Shown here piece by piece: positions 35,644 through 44,287 of a DNA stretch of 64,000 nt (positions are counted from its first letter, which is position 1; every line of letters starts with the position of its first letter). Origin of the DNA: Clostridium_AI sp964409685. GTDB taxonomy: Bacteria; Bacillota; Clostridia; Lachnospirales; Lachnospiraceae. The stretch spans positions 1 through 64,000 of the forward strand of contig CAYPEJ010000006.1 in the NCBI GenBank assembly GCA_964409685.1. Direction: 5' to 3'. Both the position numbers and the translations under genes were made by a program. The notes below the pieces were generated by a model. That model was not told where the DNA came from. It ran no database searches and saw only the letters and a program-made list of their open reading frames with translations.

Positions 35644-35700
35644 TTGACAAATCAGATAATATAACTTACAATAATAATGTTAAAATGATAGTCAATATCA
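35644..35700 (+). promoter_or_regulatory. feo promoter with Fur-box-like site
   Basis: TTGACA at 35644-35649 and TACAAT at 35667-35672 are separated by the ideal 17 nt. TGATAGTCAATATCA at 35686-35700 matches the 7-1-7 Fur consensus TGATAATCATTATCA at 13 of 15 positions. It would overlap the transcript start, as expected for repression of ferrous iron uptake when iron is plentiful. Confidence 0.75.
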
Positions 35701-35755
35701 ATTAGAAAACGAATTTAATTGGTAAATTCGATACTATTAGAAAGAAGGGGATCTT

Positions 35756-35968
35756 ATGCCATTAGCAATGGTCACAGTAGGAGAAGAAAGAACAATTGTT
35801 GATTTTAAGGGAAAAGAAGACGTGAAAAGACACTTAACGGATCTAGGTTTTATCAAGGGTCAGACAGTTCAAGTTCTAGGTTCAAACAGCAGTGGCTTGA
35901 TTTTATTAGTAAAAGGTGTAAGAATCGCTTTAAATAAAGGGTTAGCCACAAAGATTATGGTTGCTTAG
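35756..35968 (+). CDS. feoA: FeoA-like SH3 protein 1
   Basis: This 70-residue protein starts at ATG 35756 behind AAGAAGGGG. The FeoA pattern is visible: DVKRHLTDLGFIKGQTVQVLGSN, then LILLVKGVRIALNKGLATKIMV. FeoA is a small cytosolic SH3-like partner that supports the FeoB ferrous iron channel. It is one of two adjacent FeoA genes; this copy differs from the second mainly in the charged N-terminal strand. Confidence 0.9.
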   Translation: MPLAMVTVGEERTIVDFKGKEDVKRHLTDLGFIKGQTVQVLGSNSSGLILLVKGVRIALNKGLATKIMVA

Positions 35969-35979
35969 GAGGTATTTGG

Positions 35980-36198
35980 ATGACACTGAAAGATTTAAAA
36001 CCAGGACAGGAAGGTAAAGTTGTTTCTCTAGGAGAAAAGGGACCAATTCGTAGAAGAATTATGGATATGGGAATTACTCCAGGTGTTGTGATTAAAGTAA
36101 TTAAAGTTGCGCCTTTAGGAGATCCAATCGAAGTCAATGTTCGCGGTTATGAATTAAGTTTACGAAAAGCTGAAGCAAGTCAGATTGAAATTCAGTAG
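35980..36198 (+). CDS. feoA: FeoA-like SH3 protein 2
   Basis: This 72-residue protein begins 11 nt after the first FeoA, with an AGGAGG site. It reads LKDLKPGQEGKVVSLGEKGPIRRRIMDMGITPGVVIKVIKVAPLGDPIEVNVRGYELSLRKAEA, a full FeoA domain with the typical RRRIMDMGI and GDPIEV segments. Having two FeoA proteins before FeoB is common in clostridia. It is co-transcribed with feoB, 58 nt upstream of its start. Confidence 0.95.
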   Translation: MTLKDLKPGQEGKVVSLGEKGPIRRRIMDMGITPGVVIKVIKVAPLGDPIEVNVRGYELSLRKAEASQIEIQ

Positions 36199-36256
36199 TT
36201 TCAAAGAAAAATATTTTTTGTAAAAAGGTTAGTCTTTGCTAACCAGAGGAGGAATT

Positions 36257-38311
36257 ATGGCATATACAATTGCATTAGCGGGGAATCCCAACTGCGGTAA
36301 AACGACGCTTTTCAATGAATTAACTGGTTCGAAACAACATGTTGGTAACTGGCCAGGTGTTACGGTAGATAAAAAAGATGGAGTTTATAAGAAAGATAAG
36401 AGTATTACCATATTAGATTTACCTGGAACGTATTCTCTATCACCATATTCAGCAGAAGAAATTGTTGCGCGTGATTACATAGTAAAGGAAAAACCAGATG
36501 CAGTAATTAACATTGTAGACGGTACAAGCATTGAACGTAATCTATATTTAACATTACAGATTTTAGAGACACAGATTCCAACTGTTATCGCTGTCAATAT
36601 GATGGACGAAGTGGAAAGCAAAGGCGAAAAGATTGACTTTGCAAAATTAAGCAAAGAATTCGGAGTACCAGTAGTTCCAATTCAAGCACGTAACGGAAAA
36701 GGATTAGCAGAATTAATGAGTGCTGCATCAAAAGTTGCAAAAGAGCATAGTAAACCAAAACGTTTGGATATCTTTGATAAAACCATCTCCGATGCAGTAA
36801 AAGGAATTACAAATTTATTAAAAGACGGAACTGCAGAAGAACGAGAATGGAATGCCATTAAATTAGTAGAGGGCGATGAAATCATCGAAGAAACTTTATC
36901 TGGAAATGTAAAAATAGAAGTAAATAAAATCGTATCTGCCTTAAATGAAAAATGTGATGGTGATGCAGAAGCAAGAATTGCAGACCTTCGTTATCAATAC
37001 ATTGCAGATATTGTGAAAAAGGCTGTAAGCAAGAAAGCAAAAGGACATGTTGAGACAAAATCAGACAAATTAGATAAGATTTTAACCAACAGAATTTTAG
37101 CATTACCAATCTTTGCAGTAGTGATGTATTTACTATTTGCTTGTACTTTTAGTGAAAACTTTTTATTTATTCCAGAGCTCCCAAGTCCAGGTATCTGGTT
37201 AGCAGGTCTTGTGGAAACAGCTTGGGGTGCAATTAGCGGTGCATTAGAAAATCTTCTTGTAAATGCAGGCGCATCTGAATGGGTGTTATCCTTAGTAATC
37301 TCAGGTATTATGGATGGTATCGGTGCAGTAGCGGGATTCTTACCATTAGTACTTGTATTATTCTTACTACTTTCTTTCTTAGAAGACAGTGGTTATATGG
37401 CGAGAGTTGCATTCGTTATGGATAGATTATTCCGTCGTTTCGGATTATCAGGTAAATCCTTTATTCCATTATTAATGGGATTTGGTTGTTCCGTACCAGC
37501 GTTAATGGCATCTAGAACATTAGATACAGACAAAGACCGTAAGATTACCATGATGATTACACCATTTATGTCCTGTGGTGCGAAATTACCAATTTACGCA
37601 ATGTTCGCAGCAACATTATTTGCAGATAGCAACAAGACAGCGATTGTATTCTCAATTTACATGTTAGGTTTAGTAGTAGCAATTGTAAGTGCATTATTAT
37701 TGAATAAATTTGCATTTAAAGGGGAAGCTTCCACATTCATTATGGAACTTCCACAATACCGTATCCCAACACTTAAGAGTGTATTAATTCACGCTTGGGA
37801 AAAAGTAAAAGGTTTTGCAATTAAAGCTGGAACAGTTATCTTCTGGTCTACTGTATTGATTTGGTTACTATCCAACTTCAACTTCGGTGGTATGTGCGAT
37901 ATGGAAGACAGCTTCTTAGCATCTATCGGAAATGCAATTAAGTTTATCTTTGTTCCACTTGGATTTGGCGATTGGAGAGCATCCGTTGGTGTATTCACAG
38001 GATGGATTGCAAAAGAAAATATTGTTGCAACATTCGGTCAATTATTCGGTGGTGTAACAGATGAAGCAGTGATCGAAGGAATTATGGAAGGTTCCGAAGC
38101 TCTTCCACAAATCAAAGACGTATTTAATCAAGCAAGTGCATTCGCATATATGGCATTTAATTTATTATGTATGCCATGTTTCGCAGCAGTTGGTGCGATT
38201 CGTAGAGAAATGCATTCCGCAAAATGGACATTAAGAACCATTGCGTTCCAAATGGTTGTTGCTTATGTAGTAGCATTTGTAGTTTATCGAATCGGATTAT
38301 TCTTCATCTAA
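36257..38311 (+). CDS. feoB: FeoB ferrous iron transporter
   Basis: ATG 36257 behind AGAGGAGG gives 684 residues; the upstream TTG frame is not needed. The N-terminal G domain has GNPNCGKTTLFN (G1), WPGVTVDKK (G2), DLPGTYSL (G3) and VNMMDE (G4). The membrane part carries two Gate repeats (SFLEDSGYMARVAFVMDR, GFGCSVPALMASRTL, TPFMSCGAKLPIY). It takes up Fe2+ under anaerobic conditions and is the main product of the feo operon. Confidence 0.97.
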   Translation: MAYTIALAGNPNCGKTTLFNELTGSKQHVGNWPGVTVDKKDGVYKKDKSITILDLPGTYSLSPYSAEEIVARDYIVKEKPDAVINIVDGTSIERNLYLTLQILETQIPTVIAVNMMDEVESKGEKIDFAKLSKEFGVPVVPIQARNGKGLAELMSAASKVAKEHSKPKRLDIFDKTISDAVKGITNLLKDGTAEEREWNAIKLVEGDEIIEETLSGNVKIEVNKIVSALNEKCDGDAEARIADLRYQYIADIVKKAVSKKAKGHVETKSDKLDKILTNRILALPIFAVVMYLLFACTFSENFLFIPELPSPGIWLAGLVETAWGAISGALENLLVNAGASEWVLSLVISGIMDGIGAVAGFLPLVLVLFLLLSFLEDSGYMARVAFVMDRLFRRFGLSGKSFIPLLMGFGCSVPALMASRTLDTDKDRKITMMITPFMSCGAKLPIYAMFAATLFADSNKTAIVFSIYMLGLVVAIVSALLLNKFAFKGEASTFIMELPQYRIPTLKSVLIHAWEKVKGFAIKAGTVIFWSTVLIWLLSNFNFGGMCDMEDSFLASIGNAIKFIFVPLGFGDWRASVGVFTGWIAKENIVATFGQLFGGVTDEAVIEGIMEGSEALPQIKDVFNQASAFAYMAFNLLCMPCFAAVGAIRREMHSAKWTLRTIAFQMVVAYVVAFVVYRIGLFFI

Positions 38312-38362
38312 TCGTAATTGAATTTTAGTCAAAAAGGATAAAGTTGTAGCTTGAAATAGTAA

Positions 38363-38401
38363 AAGCCCTAGATTGTGAAATATCATCTAGGGCTTAATTT
38401 T
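38363..38401. terminator. Terminator after feoB
   Basis: AAGCCCTAGAT at 38363-38373 pairs perfectly with ATCTAGGGCTT at 38385-38395, followed by AATTTTAT. It can end feoB transcription and, being A-rich on the left (TAAAAGCCC), may also work for the opposite-strand gene that ends at 38467. Confidence 0.8.
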
Positions 38402-38466
38402 ATGTAGATATATAGATTAGCATAAACTATTTTAAAAAATCGTAAATCCTCGAATCAGACAAATAT

Positions 38467-39480
38467 TTAATAACGAATCAACATAAAAATATGTTGCATT
38501 GCCGCACCAAACGTCCAGAATAACACATAATCTCCACGTTGAATCTGGTTTTTACTCATCAATTCATTTAACGCAAGAAATGGACTATTTGCACCAGTGT
38601 AACCATAAACATCACCCACATATGGGCATTTTTCATGAGGAATCTGCAATGCCTCTGTAATCTTATTATACTGAGCCTTCACAGATTGGGAGAAACAGAA
38701 ACCATTGATATCATCAATGGTAAGTCCATTACGTTCTAACATCTTTTGTATGGTTTCAAGAATAACAGGAATGTCCGCCGTAGGTTGTTCCATCTGATAA
38801 GAGAAAATATTAGGATTCTGGTTCTCTAACATTTCAGATAATCCACAGATCGGGAAGCGAATATAATTAATAGGTTGATTATTCATAAAATGATTCGAAT
38901 CTACAAGGCAACTTTCGTCACCATTTTCGGTACGTTCTACAATAATCGCACAAGCAGAATCCCCAAAGACACCATAACAGTTTTCATCTTCTTTAGAGAT
39001 ACCAACGGTCATAAAGTCACCGCCCACTACAAGAATGCGATTGACCTTATCATCTTGTGCAATAAACTTCGCAGCTTGTTCAAAAGCAAGTACCATACCA
39101 ACGCAGTTACCATTCAAATCATAGCCAAAGCAATCACTTTTTCCATCAATAGCTTTATGTACCCACATAAAACTTGGAGGACCAAGATACTCAGGAAACT
39201 GTGTTGCAACAAGAATTCCGTCAATATCCTTTCCAGTTAAATTGCATTTCTGTAATACATCTTTTGCAGCTTGAATCTGCATAGTCAAACTATTTTCACG
39301 TTCTTCGGAAGATTTTCCTTGATTGTCGATGATATAACGATTTTCTTTGCCGTAAACATTGCGTAATAAGTGTTCTACATCCTTACCACGTTCTGCGAAG
39401 TGCTTTATGTAATATTCCACATTTAATTTAGTCGAAGGATGATAGACAGCAATTTCTTTGATTTTAATACCACAATTCAT
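38467..39480 (-). CDS. KAS III-like thiolase-fold protein, paralogue A
   Basis: This 337-residue protein reads from ATG 39480. It has the overall FabH fold: VYGKENRYIIDN, VATQFPEY, then the active-site Cys region DLNGNCVGMVLAFEQA (Cys126), ILVVGGDFMT and FGDSACAIIVER. The later motifs differ from true FabH. Where the catalytic His (HQAN) is expected the sequence is FCFSQS, and where GNTSAAS carries the Asn it is YGYTGANSP. It is therefore unlikely to be a normal condensing enzyme. Its closest relative in the window is at 41101, and the two flank a decarboxylase pump. Confidence 0.8.
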   Translation of the reverse strand: MNCGIKIKEIAVYHPSTKLNVEYYIKHFAERGKDVEHLLRNVYGKENRYIIDNQGKSSEERENSLTMQIQAAKDVLQKCNLTGKDIDGILVATQFPEYLGPPSFMWVHKAIDGKSDCFGYDLNGNCVGMVLAFEQAAKFIAQDDKVNRILVVGGDFMTVGISKEDENCYGVFGDSACAIIVERTENGDESCLVDSNHFMNNQPINYIRFPICGLSEMLENQNPNIFSYQMEQPTADIPVILETIQKMLERNGLTIDDINGFCFSQSVKAQYNKITEALQIPHEKCPYVGDVYGYTGANSPFLALNELMSKNQIQRGDYVLFWTFGAAMQHIFMLIRY

Positions 39481-39748
39481 TGCATCATACCTTTCTATAA
39501 ATAATATAAAAAAGATTCATAACTCTGAATCATTCCTATTATATCATATTTGGTCACAAAATTGTAAAAAAACACATAATAGTCAGAAAATAATTGTTAG
39601 AAAATAGAATAAAAAAGTGGTTAAGAAATGGTAAAAATTGTATCTATTTTATAGAACTAATTTGAAAAGCCGTTATAATGAAAATGCTAGAATAAATATC
39701 ATACAATCATATAATTCTTCATAAATTGAGATAGTTGGAGGGGATGCT

Positions 39749-40912
39749 ATGGAATTTGATTTTCTTTTAGAAGGTATTTTAAATGTAACATGGCAACAGT
39801 GTGTTATGTTCTTCGTTGGAACTATTTTAATCTGGCTCGGAATACAAAAGAAATGCGAACCTACGTTATTAGTTCCGCTAGGTCTTGGAGCAATCTTAGT
39901 GAATTTTCCAGCAACTGCAGTATTAAATCAAGTGATTGAAGGTACAGCAGGGAGTACTACATCAGTAGGTATTATTCAGTGGCTGTTTGAAATTGGAATC
40001 GAAGCGTCAGAAGCGATGCCGATATTATTATTTATCGGAATCGGTGCTATGATTGACTTTGGACCATTGTTGTCCAATCCTAGGATGTTTCTATTCGGTG
40101 CGGCTGCGCAGTTTGGTATCTTCTTTGCCATCGTTTTGGCAGCATTAATGGGATTTGATTTGAATGATGCAGCTGCGATTGGAATTATTGGGGCGGCGGA
40201 TGGACCAACCTCGATCTTAGTATCGAAAGTGCTTCGCTCACAATACATGGGAGCGATCGCGGTAGTTGCGTATTCCTACATGGCATTGGTGCCGATTGTT
40301 CAACCGATTGTAATAAAATGTCTTACTACAAAGAAAGAACGCTGTATACATATGGACTACAATCCAAAAGACGTGACAACACGAACAAGACTTCTATTTC
40401 CAATCGTCGTAATCGTTGTAGTAGGGCTAATTTCACCAGAATCATTAGGGTTGATTGGTGCTTTAATGTTTGGTAATTTATTACGAGAAGCAGGTCAACT
40501 TGTAACAGAATTAAAAACCTTATCCGATACTGCACAAGGAACCTTGACGAACTTAATCTCTGTACTATTAGGACTTACCATTTCCTTTAGTATGAAGGCG
40601 GAAGAGTTTGTTCGAATTGATACGCTGATTATTATGGGAATTGGTATCGTCGCATTTATTATGGATACAGTGGCAGGTGTGCTGTTAGCGAAGGGTATGA
40701 ATTTATTTACCAAGAAGAAAGTGAATCCAATGGTTGGAGCAGCAGGAATTTCTGCATTTCCAATGGCATCACGAGTGGCGCAGAAGATGGCAGCACAGGA
40801 AGAACCAGGAAATATTATTTTAATGCATGCAGCAGGTGCAAATGTAGCAGGACAGATTGCGTCAGCCGTAGCAGGAGGTCTTGTGATTTCACTGATTGCA
40901 GGATTCATGTAG
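39749..40912 (+). CDS. Sodium-pumping decarboxylase beta subunit
   Basis: This 387-residue membrane protein starts at ATG 39749 after GGAGGGG. It has about nine helices. GAADGPTSILVSK carries the Asp of the sodium and proton path, and AAQEEPGNIILMHAAGANVAGQIASAVAGG is the second conserved block. It couples decarboxylation of a carboxybiotin group to Na+ export. No carboxyltransferase alpha subunit or biotin carrier gene lies beside it, so those partners must be encoded elsewhere. Confidence 0.92.
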   Translation: MEFDFLLEGILNVTWQQCVMFFVGTILIWLGIQKKCEPTLLVPLGLGAILVNFPATAVLNQVIEGTAGSTTSVGIIQWLFEIGIEASEAMPILLFIGIGAMIDFGPLLSNPRMFLFGAAAQFGIFFAIVLAALMGFDLNDAAAIGIIGAADGPTSILVSKVLRSQYMGAIAVVAYSYMALVPIVQPIVIKCLTTKKERCIHMDYNPKDVTTRTRLLFPIVVIVVVGLISPESLGLIGALMFGNLLREAGQLVTELKTLSDTAQGTLTNLISVLLGLTISFSMKAEEFVRIDTLIIMGIGIVAFIMDTVAGVLLAKGMNLFTKKKVNPMVGAAGISAFPMASRVAQKMAAQEEPGNIILMHAAGANVAGQIASAVAGGLVISLIAGFM

Positions 40913-40922
40913 GAGGGATTAG

Positions 40923-41075
40923 ATGGGAAATGTAAATATGGAAAATGTAGAAAAAGCACTTGCTTTAATGGTTCAAGGAATGGCAGGGATATTTGTATCG
41001 ATTATAATAATTATGATTGTGATATGTTTGATTCCGAAGATTCCGAGAAAGAAGAATGAACAAGAAGAATCATAA
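40923..41075 (+). CDS. Small OadG-like gamma subunit
   Basis: This 50-residue protein was too short for standard ORF calling. It starts at ATG 40923 with GGAGGGATTAG ending 1-2 nt upstream, 10 nt after the beta subunit gene. MENVEKALALMVQGMAGIFVSIIIIMIVICLI forms one helix, followed by PKIPRKKNEQEES, a basic-acidic tail. The length, single helix and position fit the gamma subunit of oxaloacetate-type sodium pumps, which stabilises the complex. Confidence 0.8.
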   Translation: MGNVNMENVEKALALMVQGMAGIFVSIIIIMIVICLIPKIPRKKNEQEES

Positions 41076-41099
41076 AAAAAGCCCAATAAGGGCTTTTTT
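41075..41099. terminator. Bidirectional terminator between oadG-like gene and KAS-like gene
   Basis: AAAAAAGCCC - aataa - GGGCTTTTTT is a perfect, fully symmetrical 10-bp stem starting at the stop codon of the gamma subunit gene. Both flanks are poly-A or poly-T, so it ends both convergent transcripts. Confidence 0.93.
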
Positions 41100-41100
41100 C

Positions 41101-42108
41101 TTAATAACGAATGAGTAAAAGGATATGTTGCACTGTTGCACCAATTGTCCAAAAAAGAATATAGTCTCCACGCTTGATTCGATTGTGTTGAACTAATTCA
41201 TTAAATGCCATAAAAGGACTATTAGCGCCAGTATAACCATATTTATCACCAACATAAGGACACTTTTCAACTGGAATATGTAAAGATTCTATGATTTTTC
41301 TATTGTTCACAAATGCATATTGTGAAAAGCAAAAGCCGCCAATATCATCTATTGTTAAGTTGTTTCTAGTAAGAAAAAGACGAATCTTTTCAATAAGGAG
41401 TGGTATATAACATGTTATCTTACCTGCTTGGCGCATATATAAATCAGTACTATTTTTTTCGATTACGTTGGAAAGACCAGAGAAGGGAAATTTCAAAATC
41501 TCAGCTTGTTCAGAGTTAATGAAGTGTAGACTATCGAGTAGTAAGGAAGGTTCTTCTGTACGTTTTAAGATGATTGCACATGCAGAATCACCACATAGAC
41601 CATAAAGATTTTCATCATTATTCGGAATACATAAGGTTAGGTAGTCTCCACCAATAATCAGAATTCGATTGATGGAAGAGTCTCTCATCATATAGTCATA
41701 AGCTTGTTGTAAAGCCATAACCATTCCTAAACAGTTCACATTAATGTCATAAGCAAAGCAATCATGATGAGCATGGATTGCATTATGTATAAACATAGAA
41801 TTAGGTGGTACCGTGTATTCGGGAAATTGAGTTGCGACGATTATGCCATGAATGTCCTGTCCTGTTAAATTTTCCTGTTTTAAAATATTTTTTGCAACTT
41901 GAATCTGCATTGTAAGACTATTTTCACAATGCTCCATGGACTTGTTCTGATTATCAATAACATAGCGATTTTGTTTCCCATAGACATCACGTAGCAGATG
42001 TGTAATATCTTTGTTCTGTTGTAAAAAATAGTTAATATAATGTTCATTGCTTATTGCGGTTGCGGGGTGATATACAGATATCGCCTCAATAATAATACCC
42101 TTTTTCAT
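41101..42108 (-). CDS. KAS III-like thiolase-fold protein, paralogue B
   Basis: This 335-residue protein reads from ATG 42108. It closely resembles the protein at 38467 along its whole length (VYGKQNRYVIDNQNKS, VATQFPEYTVPP, VGDKYGYTGANSPFMAFNELV). Cys126 is kept in DINVNCLGMVMALQQA. The His position reads FCFSQYAF and the Asn position YGYTGANSP, the same substitutions as in paralogue A. The shared substitutions show that the change came before duplication and is under selection. Its stop codon abuts the terminator shared with the Na+ pump unit. Confidence 0.8.
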   Translation of the reverse strand: MKKGIIIEAISVYHPATAISNEHYINYFLQQNKDITHLLRDVYGKQNRYVIDNQNKSMEHCENSLTMQIQVAKNILKQENLTGQDIHGIIVATQFPEYTVPPNSMFIHNAIHAHHDCFAYDINVNCLGMVMALQQAYDYMMRDSSINRILIIGGDYLTLCIPNNDENLYGLCGDSACAIILKRTEEPSLLLDSLHFINSEQAEILKFPFSGLSNVIEKNSTDLYMRQAGKITCYIPLLIEKIRLFLTRNNLTIDDIGGFCFSQYAFVNNRKIIESLHIPVEKCPYVGDKYGYTGANSPFMAFNELVQHNRIKRGDYILFWTIGATVQHILLLIRY

Positions 42109-42239
42109 ACGCTCAAACCTTTCTTTACTAACTTTATTTCAATACGAATATTAATGTAATGAATTATAGTATTTTGTAATGTAAGATTTAGAGTTAATTT
42201 ATTTTAACACAATTTGGAACAAAAGAAAAATGTTTTATA
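42109..42239. other. Upstream region of the minus-strand KAS-like gene
   Basis: No gene was recognised. The region is very A/T-rich and holds the promoter of the minus-strand KAS-like gene, with AGAAAGGTTTGAGC (read on that strand) as its ribosome site. The adjoining leader of yjdF begins near 42240. Confidence 0.4.
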
Positions 42240-42244
42240 TTTGT

Positions 42245-42390
42245 GCTAGACATTAAAAGAAAAATGGAGCAGCTTAATGGTACGCTCCGTTGACATTCAC
42301 AAAGAATGCAGTGACGAAATCACATAAGAGGGTAGAGTAAGGATGGAGCTGAGAATCTTGTATGGGTTCTTGCTCTGTTTTTTTGTGTAA
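42245..42390 (+). ncRNA. yjdF-type riboswitch candidate with terminator
   Basis: Several small stems are present: GGAGC (42266-42270) with GCTCC (42284-42288), CATTC with GAATG, and GTGA with TCAC. A full intrinsic terminator follows: GAGCTGAGAATC (42346-42357) pairs with 42364-42375, then TGTTTTTTT. GCTCC at 42284-42288 can also pair with GGAGC at 42345-42349, the base of the terminator, so the two folds exclude each other. The gene downstream is a YjdF homologue, whose family is known to be preceded by the yjdF riboswitch. A consensus match was not computed. Confidence 0.7.
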
Positions 42391-42573
42391 ACATAGACGA
42401 AGACTGGAAAAAAGTGTTATACTTTTAAACAAAGATAAAAACACGTTCTGGTTGGTAGTCCAGAAGCAGTATTATAGGGAGGTATTCCATGTAACACTGT
42501 CAGTAACCTGCCTCCTTGGTTGTCCGTTCTTTTTGGAAATGAAGTAAGAAATAAATTTAAGGAGGACCTACTT

Positions 42574-43011
42574 ATGGACGAAAAGAATAGGCAGTCAAGA
42601 ATGGCTGTAAGATTAACGGTTTATTTTGCAGAACCGTTTTGGGTTGGAGTTTTGGAACGAATGGAAGGAGAAATGTTGTCTGCTTGTAAGATTACGTTTG
42701 GTGCAGAGCCGAAGGAGTATGAAGTGGAGCAGTTCCTAATGGAAAATTATTTCAAACTCAACTTTAGTCCAACTGTCGAATTGGAAACCAAAAGAGAAGT
42801 TCATGTGAATCCAAAGAGGATGCAGCGAATGGCGAAGAAGGAAGTGTGCCAGTCGGGGACAGGAACGAAATCTCAACAAGCTTTGAAGCTTTTGCAGGAA
42901 CAGAATAAAATGGAGCGGAAGGCGAAGAGTAAGGAGAGAAAGTTGGAGGAACAGGAACGGCTTTGGGAGATGAAGAGGCAGAAAAAGAAGGAGAAGAAGA
43001 GGGGGCGGTGA
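42574..43011 (+). CDS. yjdF: YjdF-family protein (DUF2992)
   Basis: ATG 42574 with AAGGAGG upstream gives 145 residues; the longer frame from 42520 is not needed. The N-terminus MAVRLTVYFAEPFWVGVLERMEG and FGAEPKEYEVEQFLMENYFKLNFSPTVE match the YjdF family. The C-terminal third is a highly charged Lys/Glu helix. The molecular role of YjdF is unknown, though in relatives its expression is controlled by a riboswitch binding azaaromatic compounds. A leader with terminator precedes it. Confidence 0.88.
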   Translation: MDEKNRQSRMAVRLTVYFAEPFWVGVLERMEGEMLSACKITFGAEPKEYEVEQFLMENYFKLNFSPTVELETKREVHVNPKRMQRMAKKEVCQSGTGTKSQQALKLLQEQNKMERKAKSKERKLEEQERLWEMKRQKKKEKKRGR

Positions 43012-43055
43012 GGAATGTCGTTAAGTTAAGACATTGCACACTATGAGGAACCTTT

Positions 43056-43103
43056 CCCAACCGATTTTTAAATTAATTTTAAGATCGGTTGGGATTCTTT
43101 TTT
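43056..43103 (+). terminator. Terminator after yjdF
   Basis: CCCAACCGAT (43056-43065) pairs perfectly with ATCGGTTGGG (43084-43093), and ATTCTTTTTT follows. An AATTAATTTT-rich loop lies between. The remaining gap to 43249 holds no recognised gene. Confidence 0.88.
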
Positions 43104-43249
43104 ACCCTTTAATCTCTTTTGAACAATGGCATCTACAAAATGTCTATTACATACATCGTACACTGCATTTAGATGTAGAGTAGAAACATGCTTTGTAATC
43201 TTTATAAATATCTGATATTATTAAATTACCAATCCAAATTTTACAAGGG

Positions 43250-44287
43250 GTGATTTGTATATCAGATATCGAAATTTTTCAAAAGGTACATCCATCGCTG
43301 GAATCTTATTGGCGTTCAATAATCTTATTCGGCAGTAATTCAGCAACCTATAAATTTGCACTATCCAATTCGATTTTGGAAATTACTCCAACGCTAAGAA
43401 ACGAAATTTCACTAGAAGAATTAGCAATCCCATATTCAAAATATTTATGCCAACATATAGCTAATTCACCTAAGCAGAATACCAATAAATCAAGTGCCTT
43501 TCTGCAAGCCTGCAAAGATTATAATAATAATCTCATTTCACAAGATAAACTGTGGGATATCACCGTAAAGAAAGGTTTTAATAATGTATTGGATGCATTT
43601 CACACCGTCAATCGAAATACAATCCCCATACATTTTTTCGAATATGAACGTGGAATGAAGAAAATCATACTTACAGATGAAGTCTTTGGATTATTAGAAA
43701 CGCATCATTTTGGCAGTCTAAAGTATGAAACAGAAGCAAGATGGAATCTTGTTGAGACTGCTTGGGAAATGGGAGTTTCCAAGAATTTATTAGGGATACA
43801 ATACAACCATGACAAGCGACAATTTTTCGTAGACAGTGAATTAAATAGAAAGGATGTTACATCTGCGAGGAATGCCCTAAACGGCTATCAAAAGGGAAAA
43901 TGTTTTTATTGCTTCCGTGATATTTCCGTGGAAAAAGGAAGTCCGTTATTATGTGATGTAGATCACTTTTTCCCACATATATTGAAAAAATTTGATTCAC
44001 GCGTTAATATAAATGGTGTATGGAACTTAGTTCTTGCTTGTCCTAAGTGTAATCGGGGGCAGAATGGTAAAAGTGCAAATGTACCTGATATAAAATATTT
44101 GGAGAGACTTTCAAGGAGAAATGAATATTTAATCAATAGTCACCATCCACTTAGAGAGACACTAATACAACAAACAGGAATATCTAGGAGAAAGAGAGAA
44201 ATTTTTTTACAAGAAACGAACAAATTTGCAATCGAGAAATTGATTCACTATTGGAAAACTGAGCAAGTAGGGGAGGAAATTTTTTAG
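43250..44287 (+). CDS. HNH-nuclease-domain protein
   Basis: GTG 43250 gives 345 residues; the AAGGGG site lies very close, so the true start may be a few codons later. The N-terminal 200 residues are not recognised. The HNH domain spans about 218-290: CFYCFRDI, CDVDHFFPHIL, then NGVWNLVLACPKCNRGQNGKS. Both CxxC pairs and the DH motif are intact, so it is a zinc-bound nuclease. A methyltransferase gene follows with overlapping ends, which suggests a modification-nuclease or defence pair. Confidence 0.82.
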   Translation: MICISDIEIFQKVHPSLESYWRSIILFGSNSATYKFALSNSILEITPTLRNEISLEELAIPYSKYLCQHIANSPKQNTNKSSAFLQACKDYNNNLISQDKLWDITVKKGFNNVLDAFHTVNRNTIPIHFFEYERGMKKIILTDEVFGLLETHHFGSLKYETEARWNLVETAWEMGVSKNLLGIQYNHDKRQFFVDSELNRKDVTSARNALNGYQKGKCFYCFRDISVEKGSPLLCDVDHFFPHILKKFDSRVNINGVWNLVLACPKCNRGQNGKSANVPDIKYLERLSRRNEYLINSHHPLRETLIQQTGISRRKREIFLQETNKFAIEKLIHYWKTEQVGEEIF

